Virus record (IMG/VR): IMGVR_UViG_3300033981_000926
Location: 1 to 20,920 of that record
DNA from: a virus
Reading direction: 5' to 3' (one strand)
DNA: 20,920 nucleotides
The position numbers and the translations under genes are program-made. Shown one piece after another: positions 5,906 through 14,888 of the stretch. The first letter of the stretch is position 1; the number at the start of each line of letters is the position of its first letter. The notes beneath the pieces are model-generated. The model worked only from the letters and a program-made list of their open reading frames with translations. It did no database searches and was not told the origin of the DNA.

Positions 5906-5914
5906 ATTTTAGCA
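5906..5914 (-). promoter_or_regulatory. Extended -10 promoter of the minus-strand operon
   Basis: On the minus strand the sequence reads TGC-TAAAAT, an extended -10 element with five of six -10 bases. No good -35 box precedes it, as is common for extended -10 promoters. Transcription would begin near 5899 and give a leader of about 35 nt before ATG 5864. No strong ribosome site is visible in that leader. Confidence 0.5.
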
Positions 5915-5935
5915 GGAACGCAACTACTTTGCTTT

Positions 5936-5951
5936 GCGGCAAATCTGCCGC
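5936..5951. repeat. Perfect 6-bp GC hairpin/dyad
   Basis: GCGGCA (5936-5941) and TGCCGC (5946-5951) flank AATC. It lies in the 179-bp gap between the divergent structural and HNH genes, just upstream of the extended -10 of the minus-strand operon, where an operator would be expected. As RNA it would form a stable tetraloop hairpin. Confidence 0.5.
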
Positions 5952-5983
5952 GCGTCCGTTTAGACCGGATCAACTTTTGAATT

Positions 5984-6033
5984 TGCTGCCCCGTGCTGTG
6001 CTCAGTCGAGCGCAGGTCTAACGCGGGGCAGCA
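5984..6033 (+). other. 50-nt two-stem hairpin before the HNH gene
   Basis: An outer stem pairs 5984-5995 with 6022-6033 (12 bp, ten consecutive Watson-Crick pairs, then one G-U and one G-C). Directly stacked on it an inner stem pairs 5996-6003 with 6008-6015 (8 bp, one G-U) around the loop AGTC. Only a six-base bulge (6016-6021) on the 3' side interrupts it. The structure ends 10 nt before the ATG at 6044. No T-run follows on either strand, so it is not a simple terminator. It could be a translation-control element, a processed RNA, or the end of a mobile unit carrying the endonuclease gene. Confidence 0.6.
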
Positions 6034-6043
6034 CTCGAAATAC

Positions 6044-6550
6044 ATGAAAACACCAGAAGAAAAGCGACTTGCAGCAAAAGAGTATGGGAGGATTTGGAGG
6101 AACATTAACAGAGAGCGATTTAATGAAAGCAGAAGGAAGTGGGTGCTGGCAAATCCCTCTCTTGTAAAAGGCTATCAAAGAAAGCATTATGCAAAAAACA
6201 AAAAGAATAGAACTGCAAACACACGGAAATGGCGGGCTAACAATCCTGAAAAAATCAGTGCAATAAGGCACCTACGGTATGCTCGCAAGCGCAACGCCAC
6301 CATCGGCGATCCGAAAACGATTGCCAAGTGGGAGAAGTCCTGGCGCACCAAAAAATTCGCAGTCTGCTATTGGTGCTCTGCTCGCGTTTCAACCAAGAAG
6401 TGCCACATGGATCATATCAACCCAATCGGAAAAAACGGCGAGCACTCCATTGAAAACCTCTGTATTTCATGCCAGCCATGCAACAATAAGAAGTGGGCCA
6501 GTGACCTGAAAACATGGAACAGCCGAATCAAACAGCCGGTGCTATTCTGA
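6044..6550 (+). CDS. HNH endonuclease (probable homing endonuclease)
   Basis: 168 residues from ATG 6044; an upstream in-frame GTG at 5993 lies inside the hairpin and is less likely. The C-terminal third is an HNH/zinc-finger nuclease: CYWC (108-111), CHMDHINPIGKNG (120-132, with the D-H catalytic/metal pair at 123-124), ENLC and ISCQPCNNKK (138-150), giving paired Cys zinc ligands and the final Asn of the motif. The first 100 residues are very basic with a repeated pattern of Arg/Lys helices around NPS or NPE (RKWVLANP, RKWRANNP), seen in other phage HNH enzymes as DNA-binding repeats. The gene is visibly A-rich compared with its GC-rich neighbours, which suggests recent transfer. It stands alone between a minus-strand and a plus-strand operon. 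A group I intron host could not be recognised. Confidence 0.85.
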   Translation: MKTPEEKRLAAKEYGRIWRNINRERFNESRRKWVLANPSLVKGYQRKHYAKNKKNRTANTRKWRANNPEKISAIRHLRYARKRNATIGDPKTIAKWEKSWRTKKFAVCYWCSARVSTKKCHMDHINPIGKNGEHSIENLCISCQPCNNKKWASDLKTWNSRIKQPVLF

Positions 6551-6559
6551 GAGATTTTC

Positions 6560-6578
6560 CGTTTTTTACGTAAAAACG
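6560..6578. repeat. AT-rich hairpin with TTTTTACGTAAAAA palindrome
   Basis: CGTTTTT (6560-6566) pairs with AAAAACG (6572-6578) around TACGT; the core TTTTTACGTAAAAA (6563-6576) is a perfect 14-bp palindrome. It lies 9 bp after the HNH stop and 39 bp before the start of the morphogenesis operon. It may be a terminator for the HNH gene or a regulatory site for the operon. A related TTTACG...CGTAAA dyad lies before the portal gene. Confidence 0.55.
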
Positions 6579-6617
6579 CCTCTTGCTTATGCGGTATTTC
6601 TGTGTAAAACAGCAGGC

Positions 6618-7316
6618 GTGTCCTTCACCATTGCCAATGCCGTTGCGCGTCTCACAGGGTCGAGGTTCAACCTCTTCCTGACGCAAAACGGGCAGATGAG
6701 CAACGTGCAGCAACTCCAGCGCATCAATCAGGTGCTCGAACAGTTTTGGCTGAAAGGCTCGTGGCCGGGGCTGCACACAGAGGCGACGGTGACATCATCC
6801 GGCGGCGTGATTACTCTGGACGCCTCGTATTTGCGGCTGGACGGGCTGGCCGCGTCCAAGGACTTCACCGCGCCGGATACCGGGTGCTGGACGAACATTG
6901 CCATCAAACCGATGCAATATCGGTGGCAACCGGGCGGACCGGGCTATTTCGATCCAACCGACGTTTGCGGCGTGGTCGCCTACGATCTTGGCGATGTTGG
7001 CGGGGTGCGGAAGTATCAACTGACCGGGGACGCGGCGACGCTCGACACCTACGAATACAGGGGGTTTGCCCGCAAACGCTACGTGTGGGCGACGGCTGAC
7101 AGCACGGTTGTTTCACCAGATTGCTACCCGGCGCTGGAAATGGGCGTGCGCGCCTACAACGCCGAGGATGAGCAGGCCGACAACGCGGATGCGCTATGGG
7201 CAAAGGCGTTTCAGGCGTTGAATGATAGCATGGGGCAGTTTAATGAGGGAAATGAATACGGCGTTCTCCAAACCGATCCTGCCATCAGCATGGGGCAGGT
7301 CGCGAACCTGATCTAA
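6618..7316 (+). CDS. Putative head-tail adaptor (connector) protein
   Basis: 232 residues from GTG 6618; an internal ATG at 6696 is a less likely start because it would remove coding-like sequence. The layout is an N-terminal helical part (NVQQLQRINQVLEQFWLK, about 28-45), a central beta-rich domain (TVTSSGGVITLDASYLRLDG at 55-74 and on), and a C-terminal helix pair (ALEMGVRAYNAEDEQADNADALWAKA, about 174-199, quoted in part: PALEMGVRAYNAEDEQ). This resembles the helical-bundle-plus-beta plan of T7 gp11-type tail tubular A or other head-tail adaptors, and the C-terminal helix is typical of them. Position at the head of the morphogenesis operon agrees. This is fold-style recognition, not a sequence match; another structural role is possible. 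There is no good ribosome site. Confidence 0.55.
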   Translation: MSFTIANAVARLTGSRFNLFLTQNGQMSNVQQLQRINQVLEQFWLKGSWPGLHTEATVTSSGGVITLDASYLRLDGLAASKDFTAPDTGCWTNIAIKPMQYRWQPGGPGYFDPTDVCGVVAYDLGDVGGVRKYQLTGDAATLDTYEYRGFARKRYVWATADSTVVSPDCYPALEMGVRAYNAEDEQADNADALWAKAFQALNDSMGQFNEGNEYGVLQTDPAISMGQVANLI

Positions 7317-7319
7317 ACT

Positions 7320-7922
7320 ATGGCACGCTGGCAACCATCCTACTTCCAAACCCCGGACGAAAAACGAATGGCGGCAATTCGCGCCAATCCCACAAACCTG
7401 CCGACTCGACAGGTCCGCCCGATGCTGCCGAATAATTACGACGCCACGGGCGGGACAAACAAGTGGGGCGCTCCCAACGCTAGCATCCCGCAGTATTTGG
7501 AGAACAACCGGAAGATGTACACGATGGAGGATGCGCCGGCACGGACTCCCGCACCGACTTCGCGCTGGGAAGCGCCAGGGGTCGGCGGGGCACTGGCAAT
7601 CAATGCAAAATACGGCACTCCGGGGGGCGTGAACAATCTCGGCTCGTTTCCGATGCCGTCCACGCAAGCGCCGCAAATTCCGCAATCGCAACCTGCACCA
7701 ACGCCTGATGCGTGGGACAGGGGCGAGCTTGGACCCGCAATGAGAGGCGACCAATTTTCGGCGCTGACAAATCGCCCAACTGCCGGGCAACGCTGGGGGA
7801 CCGCACTGGATAAAGCTCCGATGTCAGTCAGCGCCAGAGGACCGGTTTCACGCGCTCGGCAGGAGCAGCGTTTGGCCGGTGGACAAACGCGTGGAAGAGC
7901 TACTTTTGGAGGATACCAGTAA
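7320..7922 (+). CDS. Pro/Ala-rich, probably disordered structural protein
   Basis: 200 residues starting three bases after the previous stop. It is rich in Pro, Ala, Gly, Gln and Asn with almost no predicted secondary structure (for example PSTQAPQIPQSQPAPTPDAW near 112-131) and ends in an Arg/Gly tail (ARQEQRLAGGQTRGRATFGG). It matches no family I know. Position between the adaptor-like gene and the internal-protein genes suggests a minor virion protein, perhaps packaged and ejected. Its TAA overlaps the next ATG by one base (TAATG), and GGAGG at 7908-7912 serves that next gene. Confidence 0.6.
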   Translation: MARWQPSYFQTPDEKRMAAIRANPTNLPTRQVRPMLPNNYDATGGTNKWGAPNASIPQYLENNRKMYTMEDAPARTPAPTSRWEAPGVGGALAINAKYGTPGGVNNLGSFPMPSTQAPQIPQSQPAPTPDAWDRGELGPAMRGDQFSALTNRPTAGQRWGTALDKAPMSVSARGPVSRARQEQRLAGGQTRGRATFGGYQ

Positions 7923-8857
7923 TGGCTGCACTTGACCAAGAAGACCCTCGCAACGTCGCTATCCGCCAGAACGAGGCGGATGCGCGCTACATGCGGCAGA
8001 CGACGCCGGGAGAAAGGGCGATGGACCAGCGTGCCGCGTTTAACGAAGCCTCTCTGCGCCAACGGTCGGAGGCCGCTGCGGCACGGCTCGGCATGGAGCA
8101 ACAGCGCGTGAACATTGCGGAAGGGCGCGCCGGTCTGTCTGAGTTGCGGATGAAGATTGCCGAGGAAAAGGCCAGATTGGCGGAGGCGGATGCGCTTTCC
8201 AAGGCGCAACGCGAGCTGACCGTTATGCAAGAAGCGAGCGGATTCTTGCGGGACGCCGTGGGAATGGACCCAACGAAACCTTCATTTGATGAGCAGTTTC
8301 AAAGGATGCTGGCCGGCTATCCGAACGCCAGTGAGAGCAAAAGCGTGAAGGAGTGGATTGACTACCATCGTCCGATTGCGGAGTCGCGGCGCGCGGAACA
8401 GGCAAAAATCGCCACGGAAAAGCGCGCGGCGGACGCGGCGGCTGCGGAACTCGCCCGATTGGCTGGAATCGCGCCGGACATGCCGGTGACACAGGTGGTA
8501 TCGGATGGGGTCACTCGCAAAATGCCGGATGCCGCAAAGCCGAAAGAAGAAAAGCCCGACACATGGGACGCTTACGAAAAGGCGCTCGCCGCTGCGCGTA
8601 AATCACTCAGCATTCCGGTCGCCAAGAACGCCAAGGATCAAATTCCGCTTCCTCCAGAGATTCAGGCGCAATTTGAAGCGCGCGGAGCGGCGCTGACCAG
8701 AGGCGGGGCGATGCCAGTGCAGACGACTCAGCCGCAATTCACCGTTGGAAATCCAAACGGAACGCCTCCGGCAATCGCGCCTGTCGCGCCTGCTGCGGCA
8801 AGCCCAAGCGCAATCAGGATGAAATACGTTGACGGAAAACTCGTTCCCGCATCGTGA
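7922..8857 (+). CDS. Coiled-coil protein, probable internal virion protein
   Basis: 311 residues; the start is fixed by GGAGG nine bases upstream and a one-base overlap with the previous stop. Residues about 30-110 form a long Ala/Glu/Arg coiled coil (RVNIAEGRAGLSELRMKIAE, then KARLAEADALSKAQRELTVM), and a second helical segment lies at about 155-185. The C-terminal 60 residues are Pro/Ala-rich and disordered, ending in MKYVDGKLVPAS. Long helices followed by disorder, directly before the giant polyvalent gene, fit a small internal or ejection protein that assembles with it. A scaffold is a less likely alternative because a better scaffold candidate lies after the portal. No enzymatic motif is seen. 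Confidence 0.6.
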   Translation: MAALDQEDPRNVAIRQNEADARYMRQTTPGERAMDQRAAFNEASLRQRSEAAAARLGMEQQRVNIAEGRAGLSELRMKIAEEKARLAEADALSKAQRELTVMQEASGFLRDAVGMDPTKPSFDEQFQRMLAGYPNASESKSVKEWIDYHRPIAESRRAEQAKIATEKRAADAAAAELARLAGIAPDMPVTQVVSDGVTRKMPDAAKPKEEKPDTWDAYEKALAAARKSLSIPVAKNAKDQIPLPPEIQAQFEARGAALTRGGAMPVQTTQPQFTVGNPNGTPPAIAPVAPAAASPSAIRMKYVDGKLVPAS

Positions 8858-8858
8858 A

Positions 8859-11800
8859 ATGGCTACGTTCCAAATTGAAACGCCGCATGGAACGCTTGAA
8901 ATAGAGCACGACGGGGACGCATCATCGCTGACTCCAGCGGTGCATGATTGGGTTCAAGGTCAGTCAAATCTCAAAGCAGCGGACGAATATCTCGCGGCGT
9001 CATCAAACGTCACGCCGAAGACATCGTTGCCGGAACTCATCACGCCAGCGCAACCCGTCGCCGGGCCGAACATCGAAGGCGCTGGTTACGTGGAAAAGCC
9101 ACTGCAATTCACAGCGCCGGAAACGGCACTTGGACAACTTGCGAAAGGCAACATTCCGGGTGCGGTCGGAACTGCGGTCGGAACCGCTGCTGGCGCTGTT
9201 CGCGAATCACTGACGCCTATTCTTGGGCCGACCGAGGAACGGATTGCCGCTGAGTCCGTGCCGTGGGGAACCAATCCTGACGGCAGCGTGAAATACGAAT
9301 ACAAGCCGATGGCGGACTTGATGACGCGCAAGGGCATCTTCGCCACGCCGGAAATGTTCGATCTTGCGCCGATTCCACCTGACCCGAATGACCCTGCGTG
9401 GGAGGCCGCACTCAAGGCCGGAACCAATCAGGCGGCGGCGTTTGCAAAGTTTGGCATGAGTCCAGGCGGGGTTTTGATGACGGCTATGGGCGGTGCCGGT
9501 GCTCTTGCAAATGCGGCAAAAGGACTGGCCCCGGCTGGGCTTGGCGCGGAGAGCGCGGGCGCAGCGCAGATTGCTTCGACGCTCGCCAAGACAGGAAAAG
9601 GTGCCGCTGGATTCTTCGCCGTGGACATGGCGGCGGCAGCGCCGGAACAATTCGCGCAGGCGTTTAACGCACCGACATTGCAGGGCAAGATTGAGGGATG
9701 GATTGGGGCGGTGTCGTCACTTGGCTTTTCGGCGCTGGCAACAAAACACGCCCTAGGGAAACCCCTTACTCCCGCTGAAAGCGGAAAGGTGGAAAGCGTA
9801 GCCGAGATGGCAAAGAGAGCGCCGGATGCTGTCTTGGAAACGGTGGCGCAACCAAGAAACAACTTCGATGTTTATTCGCAAGCCATCGCTCAAAATGAGC
9901 TGATTCGCCGGTTCAAGGAGCAGCAAGCCGCACTCGCGCCGGAAGCCACTGCCGCAGCGGAGGTCGCGGCTACGACGCTTCCAAGCGGCAAGGCTGGACC
10001 GCCTGACCCGGTGGCGACTGCTGCCGGTGCTGTCAAGACAACGGAGGATGCTGCGGCTGCGGGAAAGCCGTTCGCGCCAAACATTGAAGGTCCGATCACT
10101 GAGGCGCAATACGGTCGCACGTTGGATGCGTTCGACGTGACCGCCGGAATGGAGCGCAAACCCCTTTCGCCAGCCCCGTCGGGCACACCCACACCGGAAC
10201 AACCGCCTTCGGTGGCTGGCGCACTTTCACCCGAGCCGACACGCACGGAGCCGTCGCCGGTCGCTACCCCGGCGGCGGCTGTGCCGGAAATAGGCGACAG
10301 GATTACCGTATCCCTTGGTGGTCGAGGCGTGACGGAGACGATACAAAAGATTGTCAATACGCCGATTGGTATCCGTTATCAGATAGACCATTTCGGCAAA
10401 AAGCTGGTATCTGCGGAAGACATCACGGCACATGAACCTAAGACGAAAAAGGCCGCGAAACCGATGGACGAACAGCAGGCGCAACGGCTTAAACGAGACT
10501 TGGAAGACATAGCTTCAAGAGCCCCAGCCCCCGCGCCATCGCCCGCGCCCGCTGCGCCGGTTGTTTCCAAAATCCAATCCGGCCAAAAGCAGGGTGATTT
10601 GCAGCTTGGCGCTGAACCGCTCAAGCTCGAAACGGAAACTGTCAGAGCCGAAGCGCCCAAACCGAAGGGACCGGAACCGACCGTTCAGCAGACTATCAAC
10701 GACGCCTTAGACGCATACGGCGATTTGCCGAGCGCATGGGAGCATCTGGACAATCAGGTGAAGTCGCTGGAAAACAACAAGGCGAACAAGGCTGCTATCA
10801 CCCGACTCAACGCCGCCAAGCGCAAGATTGAGAACACTCTGGAAGAAGAGGCGCGGCGCGCGGAGGTGGAGCAAGTGGATGCGTTCAACACCGGCCTTTA
10901 CGAACTGGAAAGCAGCATCAAGGAGCTTGGCGGCATCGCCACTACGACCGGCAAAGGCGAAGGGTCCGGCGGAGAATTGAGCCGCATCGCAGAGGCGCGG
11001 AAAGGCGCGTTCTTGAAGCTGTTTCGCAAGAACGCACCGTCGCATGACACGTTGCGCGAGGGATTGGAGGAGCGTGGATTCCAGTTTGCCACACCGGACG
11101 AAATGTTCATGGCGCTGGAAGATTCCATGCGGTCAGGAAAGAAACTTTACGGCAGTCAGTTTCCCGAGGGATACACTGGCGGTCCCGGCGCGATGGGGCC
11201 AGTGGAAGCGGCGTATCAGGCTGCGTCACGAAGGATTCTTGGCGGATATAACGCTGAGGTGGAAGCGGCGCAAATCCGGCGCGGACAGGTGCCGACGGTC
11301 AGCGAAGCGCGCAAGGAAGACCCGGTGACATTCGAGAACGCGATGGACGCGATTGAAAAGAATCCGGCACTGCCGGAAAAGCTGGTCGATGACATTCTCA
11401 AAAAGGAAAAGAAGTCCATCACCGATGAGGAGCAACAGATGCTTACCTATCGCCGTGCCGAGCTTGAAAACAAGATGGCGGCGGAAAGCGAGCGCGCCAT
11501 TGATCCGTCTTTGACACCAGAGCAACAGGCGGTTCACCAGACCAATGCGGAAGTTTTCGAGGCGCAACTACTGCGAGCAGAAGAAGCGAATCGGATGGCC
11601 GGAACGGCGAGTGGTCGCGCATTGCGGTCGCGGCAGATGGAGATGAATGACGACTACACCTACGCCGGGCTAATGATGCGCGAGCGTCGGGCGACAGGCG
11701 AGGTTGTTCCGAAGGAACGCGCTGCGGAGCTTCGCAAAACTGCCGAGGAGATTAAGAAAGCGCAGGCAGAGGTAGATCGGCTGGTGGAAGAGTATCAAAA

Positions 11801-14800
11801 AAAGGAGGAAGAAGCCGCCGTGGATTCGGTGCTGGCCGCTGCCATCGCTGACAGGGAAGCGCAGAAGGCCGCCGCGCAGAAGTCCGGCGATCTGCCGTAT
11901 CATCCGTCCATCCTCGCCCGCGCCGAGGAAATTGTGAAGGGCATTGAGGCCAAGCGCGATGAGCTGCGCGCCAAGGTGGATTGGCGAAAACTGTTTGGAA
12001 GTCAATCCGGCGCGGTTGGTGGCGTCGGTGGCGGCAAGGGTGAAGGAAAGCCGATGGGTGGAAAGTCTAGGGCACAGGAAGCGCGCGAGGCACGCGCTGC
12101 CGCCGTGGAATATCTAGCCTACGAAATAGCCGCGCATATCAGCAGGTTTGGTGTGAATCGAGCGAAGACGTTGGAAGTGATGCTTGGTCGCTTCGACGAC
12201 AGTATCAAACCGTTTTACGGAAAAGCGTGGGACGCAGCGCAAAAGATCGTAGGCGGGAAAACCAGGTCCGAAAAACCAAAGGTTGCGGAAGCCGTCAAAA
12301 CCGGGGCGACCGCACCGGAGAAGCAACCAAAACCGCCCAAGTCCAAGGATACGCTGGTTGGCGAGGGGCGCGCGGCAGTCGAGAAAGGCGAAGGACTGCA
12401 CAACGTGGTGGCGCAAATCGTGGACGGCATGATTGACGCCGGGAATCGTGACCGTGCCGACATCTTCAAGCGCACGACCAAGATTGTGCAGGAGTTCATG
12501 CCGGAAGCCACAGAGCGCGACGTGAATCGCGCGTATGTGGATTACGGAAAGAAGACATACCCGAATCCTGACGAAGCGGCGGCTTTCAAGCGCAAGACGC
12601 GGCAGGTGAAGAAAATCGGTGAGGACATAGACCGCCTGAAAGAGAAACTTCGCCCGGAACTGCAAGGGTATCAGCGCGAGAAGCTGGACCTCGAATTGCG
12701 CGATCTGGTGAAGCAGCGGAGCGAATTGCTGAAAGACCCGTCCTTGCCACAGGAACCGGGTGCGTTCGCATCGAAGGATGAGGCCAAGCAGACCCGCATC
12801 AAGAACCGCATCGAGGAGTTGGACCGCTACTTGAAAACCGGCGAGAAGCCCGTTGAGAGCAAGCCGACGCAGCCCGACAGCGCGAAAACCGAGCAGATGC
12901 GCGCCGAGAAAGAGGCGCTGGAAGCCTACGTTCGCGAAGTGGACGCCGCCAAGAATCCGCCGTTGTCCGATGCTCAAAAGGCACTGGATTCTGCCATGAT
13001 AGCACGCGAACGCGCCGGGCAGACCTTGGACGACATTTCCACCGGCAAGGTGAAAGACCCGGCGAAGATCAAGGAGGCGCTGACGCAACTGGAAGAGGAT
13101 GTTCGCCTCGAAACCGATGCGCTCAAGGCGCTCGCCGCCGAGATGCGCCGGGACGCCAAGAAGCCGGGCGATCCTGGCTATCTGAAAGAGCAGGCGCAAA
13201 TCAAGGCGCTCGAACGCGCCATATTCAGCTATGCCGAGAAAGTGGCGAAGGGTGACTTGGCCGGCAAAGGAAAGGTGCAGGGGCCGGACTCTCAGCGCGT
13301 GACGCAACTGAAAGCCATCCGCGATTCGCGCCGTGCCGCGTATCAGGCGGCTAGGAACGCCGGAAAGCCGGTGCTATCACCGGAACAGCGTTGGAACGCC
13401 ACGCGACTAAAGGCTCTGACCAAGCGCGAGGCCGACTTTAAGGAGAAAATTCGCACCGGACAGTATGCGCGTCCTCCCAAAAGAGTTCCGCCGAAGATGG
13501 ATCAAGCCACGCAGGATGCACAAATCCGCATGGATGCGATAAAGCAAAAGTTTCTAAAGGAGCAGTTCGATTACTACCAGAAACAGCGCGCCCTTGGCAA
13601 AAAAATCACTGACGGAATCGGGCAGACGCTACGTGCTGGCATCAATATCGTGTCATCCACCGATTTGAGCGGATTCCGTCAAGGCATGGGCGCAACCATG
13701 ATTGCTGTCGGAAAAACCGTGTTTCCGGTGGATATTCGTCGCGGTGTTTCTGGAAAAACGGAAGTTGTTCTGACCAACCCGCTTAAATCGGCCATGATGA
13801 TTCTCAGGCCCGCTGCGAAGATGATCGTGGCGGGTATTTCTGAGCAAAAGGCGAGGCGCATGGAAAAGGCGCGAGAGAACCGGCCAAACGCCAAAAGCGG
13901 GGCGTATGATGAGATGGCCATTGACCAGACAACGCTGGATACAAAGGTTCACTCGAAGCATGAGGAGATGATGTATTCCGTGCTGGACGAATGGGCGCAG
14001 CTTCCAATGCGAACCGGCTCCACCGGAAAAACCATCATCACGGCACCTGGAAAAGTTGCCGCCAAGGTTGTTCACGCCTCAAACCGCGCCTTCAATACGC
14101 TGCTTAACGAGATGCGTCTTGACCTTGCCGATGCGCTCCTTGCGGAAAACTTCAAGGACCGTTCGCCAACTTCGGCAGAATTGAAGGTGCTTGGAAACTT
14201 GGTGAACATAGCAACCGGGCGCGGCAATATCAATCCGAAGATTGCCAGAGGCGCAGGAATGGTGTTTTGGGCACCGTCGCTTTTTGCCAGTCGCCTAAAG
14301 GGACTTGCTCTTGAACCCGTATGGGGAGCAAAACAGCAGTGGAAAGGAACAGGCCGCGCCCGTGCGGCTGTTGCCAAGGATTACGCCCGAGTGATTATCA
14401 GCGGATACTTGCTCTGGAAAGTTGGACAGATGTTCAGTGATGACGACGTTGACACAACTAACCCTACATCCAGCGACTTCGGCAAGATCGTTCGCGGCAA
14501 CACGCGCATTGATCCGTGGGGAGGGCATCAACAGGTTGCAGTTTTTGCTGCCAGAGCAATTACAGGAAAAACCACTTCCATAACCGGCAATGAGAGGGAA
14601 AACAACCTTGGCGATGTGATTGCGAATTTCGGCAGAAACAAACTGCGACCGGACTGGGGAGCACTTTGGAACGCTTACGAAATTTACCACGACAAGCAAA
14701 GACCAGGAAGGCCGCAAACCTACTCAGAGGTTGTTGCGTCCATGTACACGCCAATGTCACTGCGCGATATTGCCGAGGTAATGCGCGACCGTGGAATGAG

Positions 14801-14888
14801 CGAAGGAGCGATTATCGAGGCTCTGGCCATGTTTGGCGCTGGCGTTGCTGTGTATGGCGACGAGGATGAGACAAAGGCACGCCGATGA
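8859..14888 (+). CDS. Giant polyvalent internal virion protein (2009 aa)
   Basis: The start is ATG 8859, one base after the previous stop; the frame begins at 8829 but those residues overlap the preceding gene. Visible parts in order are: a short beta-like N-terminus (FQIETPHGTLEIEHDG); a Gly/Ala-rich hydrophobic region (about 190-300) that could enter a membrane; Pro/Ala linkers; a small beta module (GDRITVSLGGRGVTETIQ, about 479-496); a long series of charged helices and coiled coils with Lys/Arg/Glu richness (about 600-1550); and a C-terminal domain (about 1560-1900) containing SNRAFNTLLNEMRLDL, FWAPSLFASRLKGL and FGKIVRGNTRIDPWGG. The last set resembles the C-terminal domain of 'large polyvalent proteins' of phages (LPD38-like; family number not certain). 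Such proteins are packaged in the capsid and ejected into the host. No polymerase, protease or muramidase motif was recognised. It overlaps TerL by four bases. Confidence 0.75.
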   Translation: MATFQIETPHGTLEIEHDGDASSLTPAVHDWVQGQSNLKAADEYLAASSNVTPKTSLPELITPAQPVAGPNIEGAGYVEKPLQFTAPETALGQLAKGNIPGAVGTAVGTAAGAVRESLTPILGPTEERIAAESVPWGTNPDGSVKYEYKPMADLMTRKGIFATPEMFDLAPIPPDPNDPAWEAALKAGTNQAAAFAKFGMSPGGVLMTAMGGAGALANAAKGLAPAGLGAESAGAAQIASTLAKTGKGAAGFFAVDMAAAAPEQFAQAFNAPTLQGKIEGWIGAVSSLGFSALATKHALGKPLTPAESGKVESVAEMAKRAPDAVLETVAQPRNNFDVYSQAIAQNELIRRFKEQQAALAPEATAAAEVAATTLPSGKAGPPDPVATAAGAVKTTEDAAAAGKPFAPNIEGPITEAQYGRTLDAFDVTAGMERKPLSPAPSGTPTPEQPPSVAGALSPEPTRTEPSPVATPAAAVPEIGDRITVSLGGRGVTETIQKIVNTPIGIRYQIDHFGKKLVSAEDITAHEPKTKKAAKPMDEQQAQRLKRDLEDIASRAPAPAPSPAPAAPVVSKIQSGQKQGDLQLGAEPLKLETETVRAEAPKPKGPEPTVQQTINDALDAYGDLPSAWEHLDNQVKSLENNKANKAAITRLNAAKRKIENTLEEEARRAEVEQVDAFNTGLYELESSIKELGGIATTTGKGEGSGGELSRIAEARKGAFLKLFRKNAPSHDTLREGLEERGFQFATPDEMFMALEDSMRSGKKLYGSQFPEGYTGGPGAMGPVEAAYQAASRRILGGYNAEVEAAQIRRGQVPTVSEARKEDPVTFENAMDAIEKNPALPEKLVDDILKKEKKSITDEEQQMLTYRRAELENKMAAESERAIDPSLTPEQQAVHQTNAEVFEAQLLRAEEANRMAGTASGRALRSRQMEMNDDYTYAGLMMRERRATGEVVPKERAAELRKTAEEIKKAQAEVDRLVEEYQKKEEEAAVDSVLAAAIADREAQKAAAQKSGDLPYHPSILARAEEIVKGIEAKRDELRAKVDWRKLFGSQSGAVGGVGGGKGEGKPMGGKSRAQEAREARAAAVEYLAYEIAAHISRFGVNRAKTLEVMLGRFDDSIKPFYGKAWDAAQKIVGGKTRSEKPKVAEAVKTGATAPEKQPKPPKSKDTLVGEGRAAVEKGEGLHNVVAQIVDGMIDAGNRDRADIFKRTTKIVQEFMPEATERDVNRAYVDYGKKTYPNPDEAAAFKRKTRQVKKIGEDIDRLKEKLRPELQGYQREKLDLELRDLVKQRSELLKDPSLPQEPGAFASKDEAKQTRIKNRIEELDRYLKTGEKPVESKPTQPDSAKTEQMRAEKEALEAYVREVDAAKNPPLSDAQKALDSAMIARERAGQTLDDISTGKVKDPAKIKEALTQLEEDVRLETDALKALAAEMRRDAKKPGDPGYLKEQAQIKALERAIFSYAEKVAKGDLAGKGKVQGPDSQRVTQLKAIRDSRRAAYQAARNAGKPVLSPEQRWNATRLKALTKREADFKEKIRTGQYARPPKRVPPKMDQATQDAQIRMDAIKQKFLKEQFDYYQKQRALGKKITDGIGQTLRAGINIVSSTDLSGFRQGMGATMIAVGKTVFPVDIRRGVSGKTEVVLTNPLKSAMMILRPAAKMIVAGISEQKARRMEKARENRPNAKSGAYDEMAIDQTTLDTKVHSKHEEMMYSVLDEWAQLPMRTGSTGKTIITAPGKVAAKVVHASNRAFNTLLNEMRLDLADALLAENFKDRSPTSAELKVLGNLVNIATGRGNINPKIARGAGMVFWAPSLFASRLKGLALEPVWGAKQQWKGTGRARAAVAKDYARVIISGYLLWKVGQMFSDDDVDTTNPTSSDFGKIVRGNTRIDPWGGHQQVAVFAARAITGKTTSITGNERENNLGDVIANFGRNKLRPDWGALWNAYEIYHDKQRPGRPQTYSEVVASMYTPMSLRDIAEVMRDRGMSEGAIIEALAMFGAGVAVYGDEDETKARR

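Noticed and set aside
5865-5942. TTG at 5942 as start of the minus-strand structural gene
   Set aside because: The extended -10 element at 5906-5914 would start the transcript downstream of it, and the extra residues look non-coding.
5984-6618. Group I intron around the HNH gene
   Set aside because: No interrupted coding exons flank the gene and I could not trace a conserved intron core; only the single hairpin is evident.
12114-13307. 397-aa minus-strand open frame
   Set aside because: It lies entirely inside the giant plus-strand gene, is Leu/Arg/His-rich as expected for the complement of Lys/Glu/Ala helices, and has no start signals.
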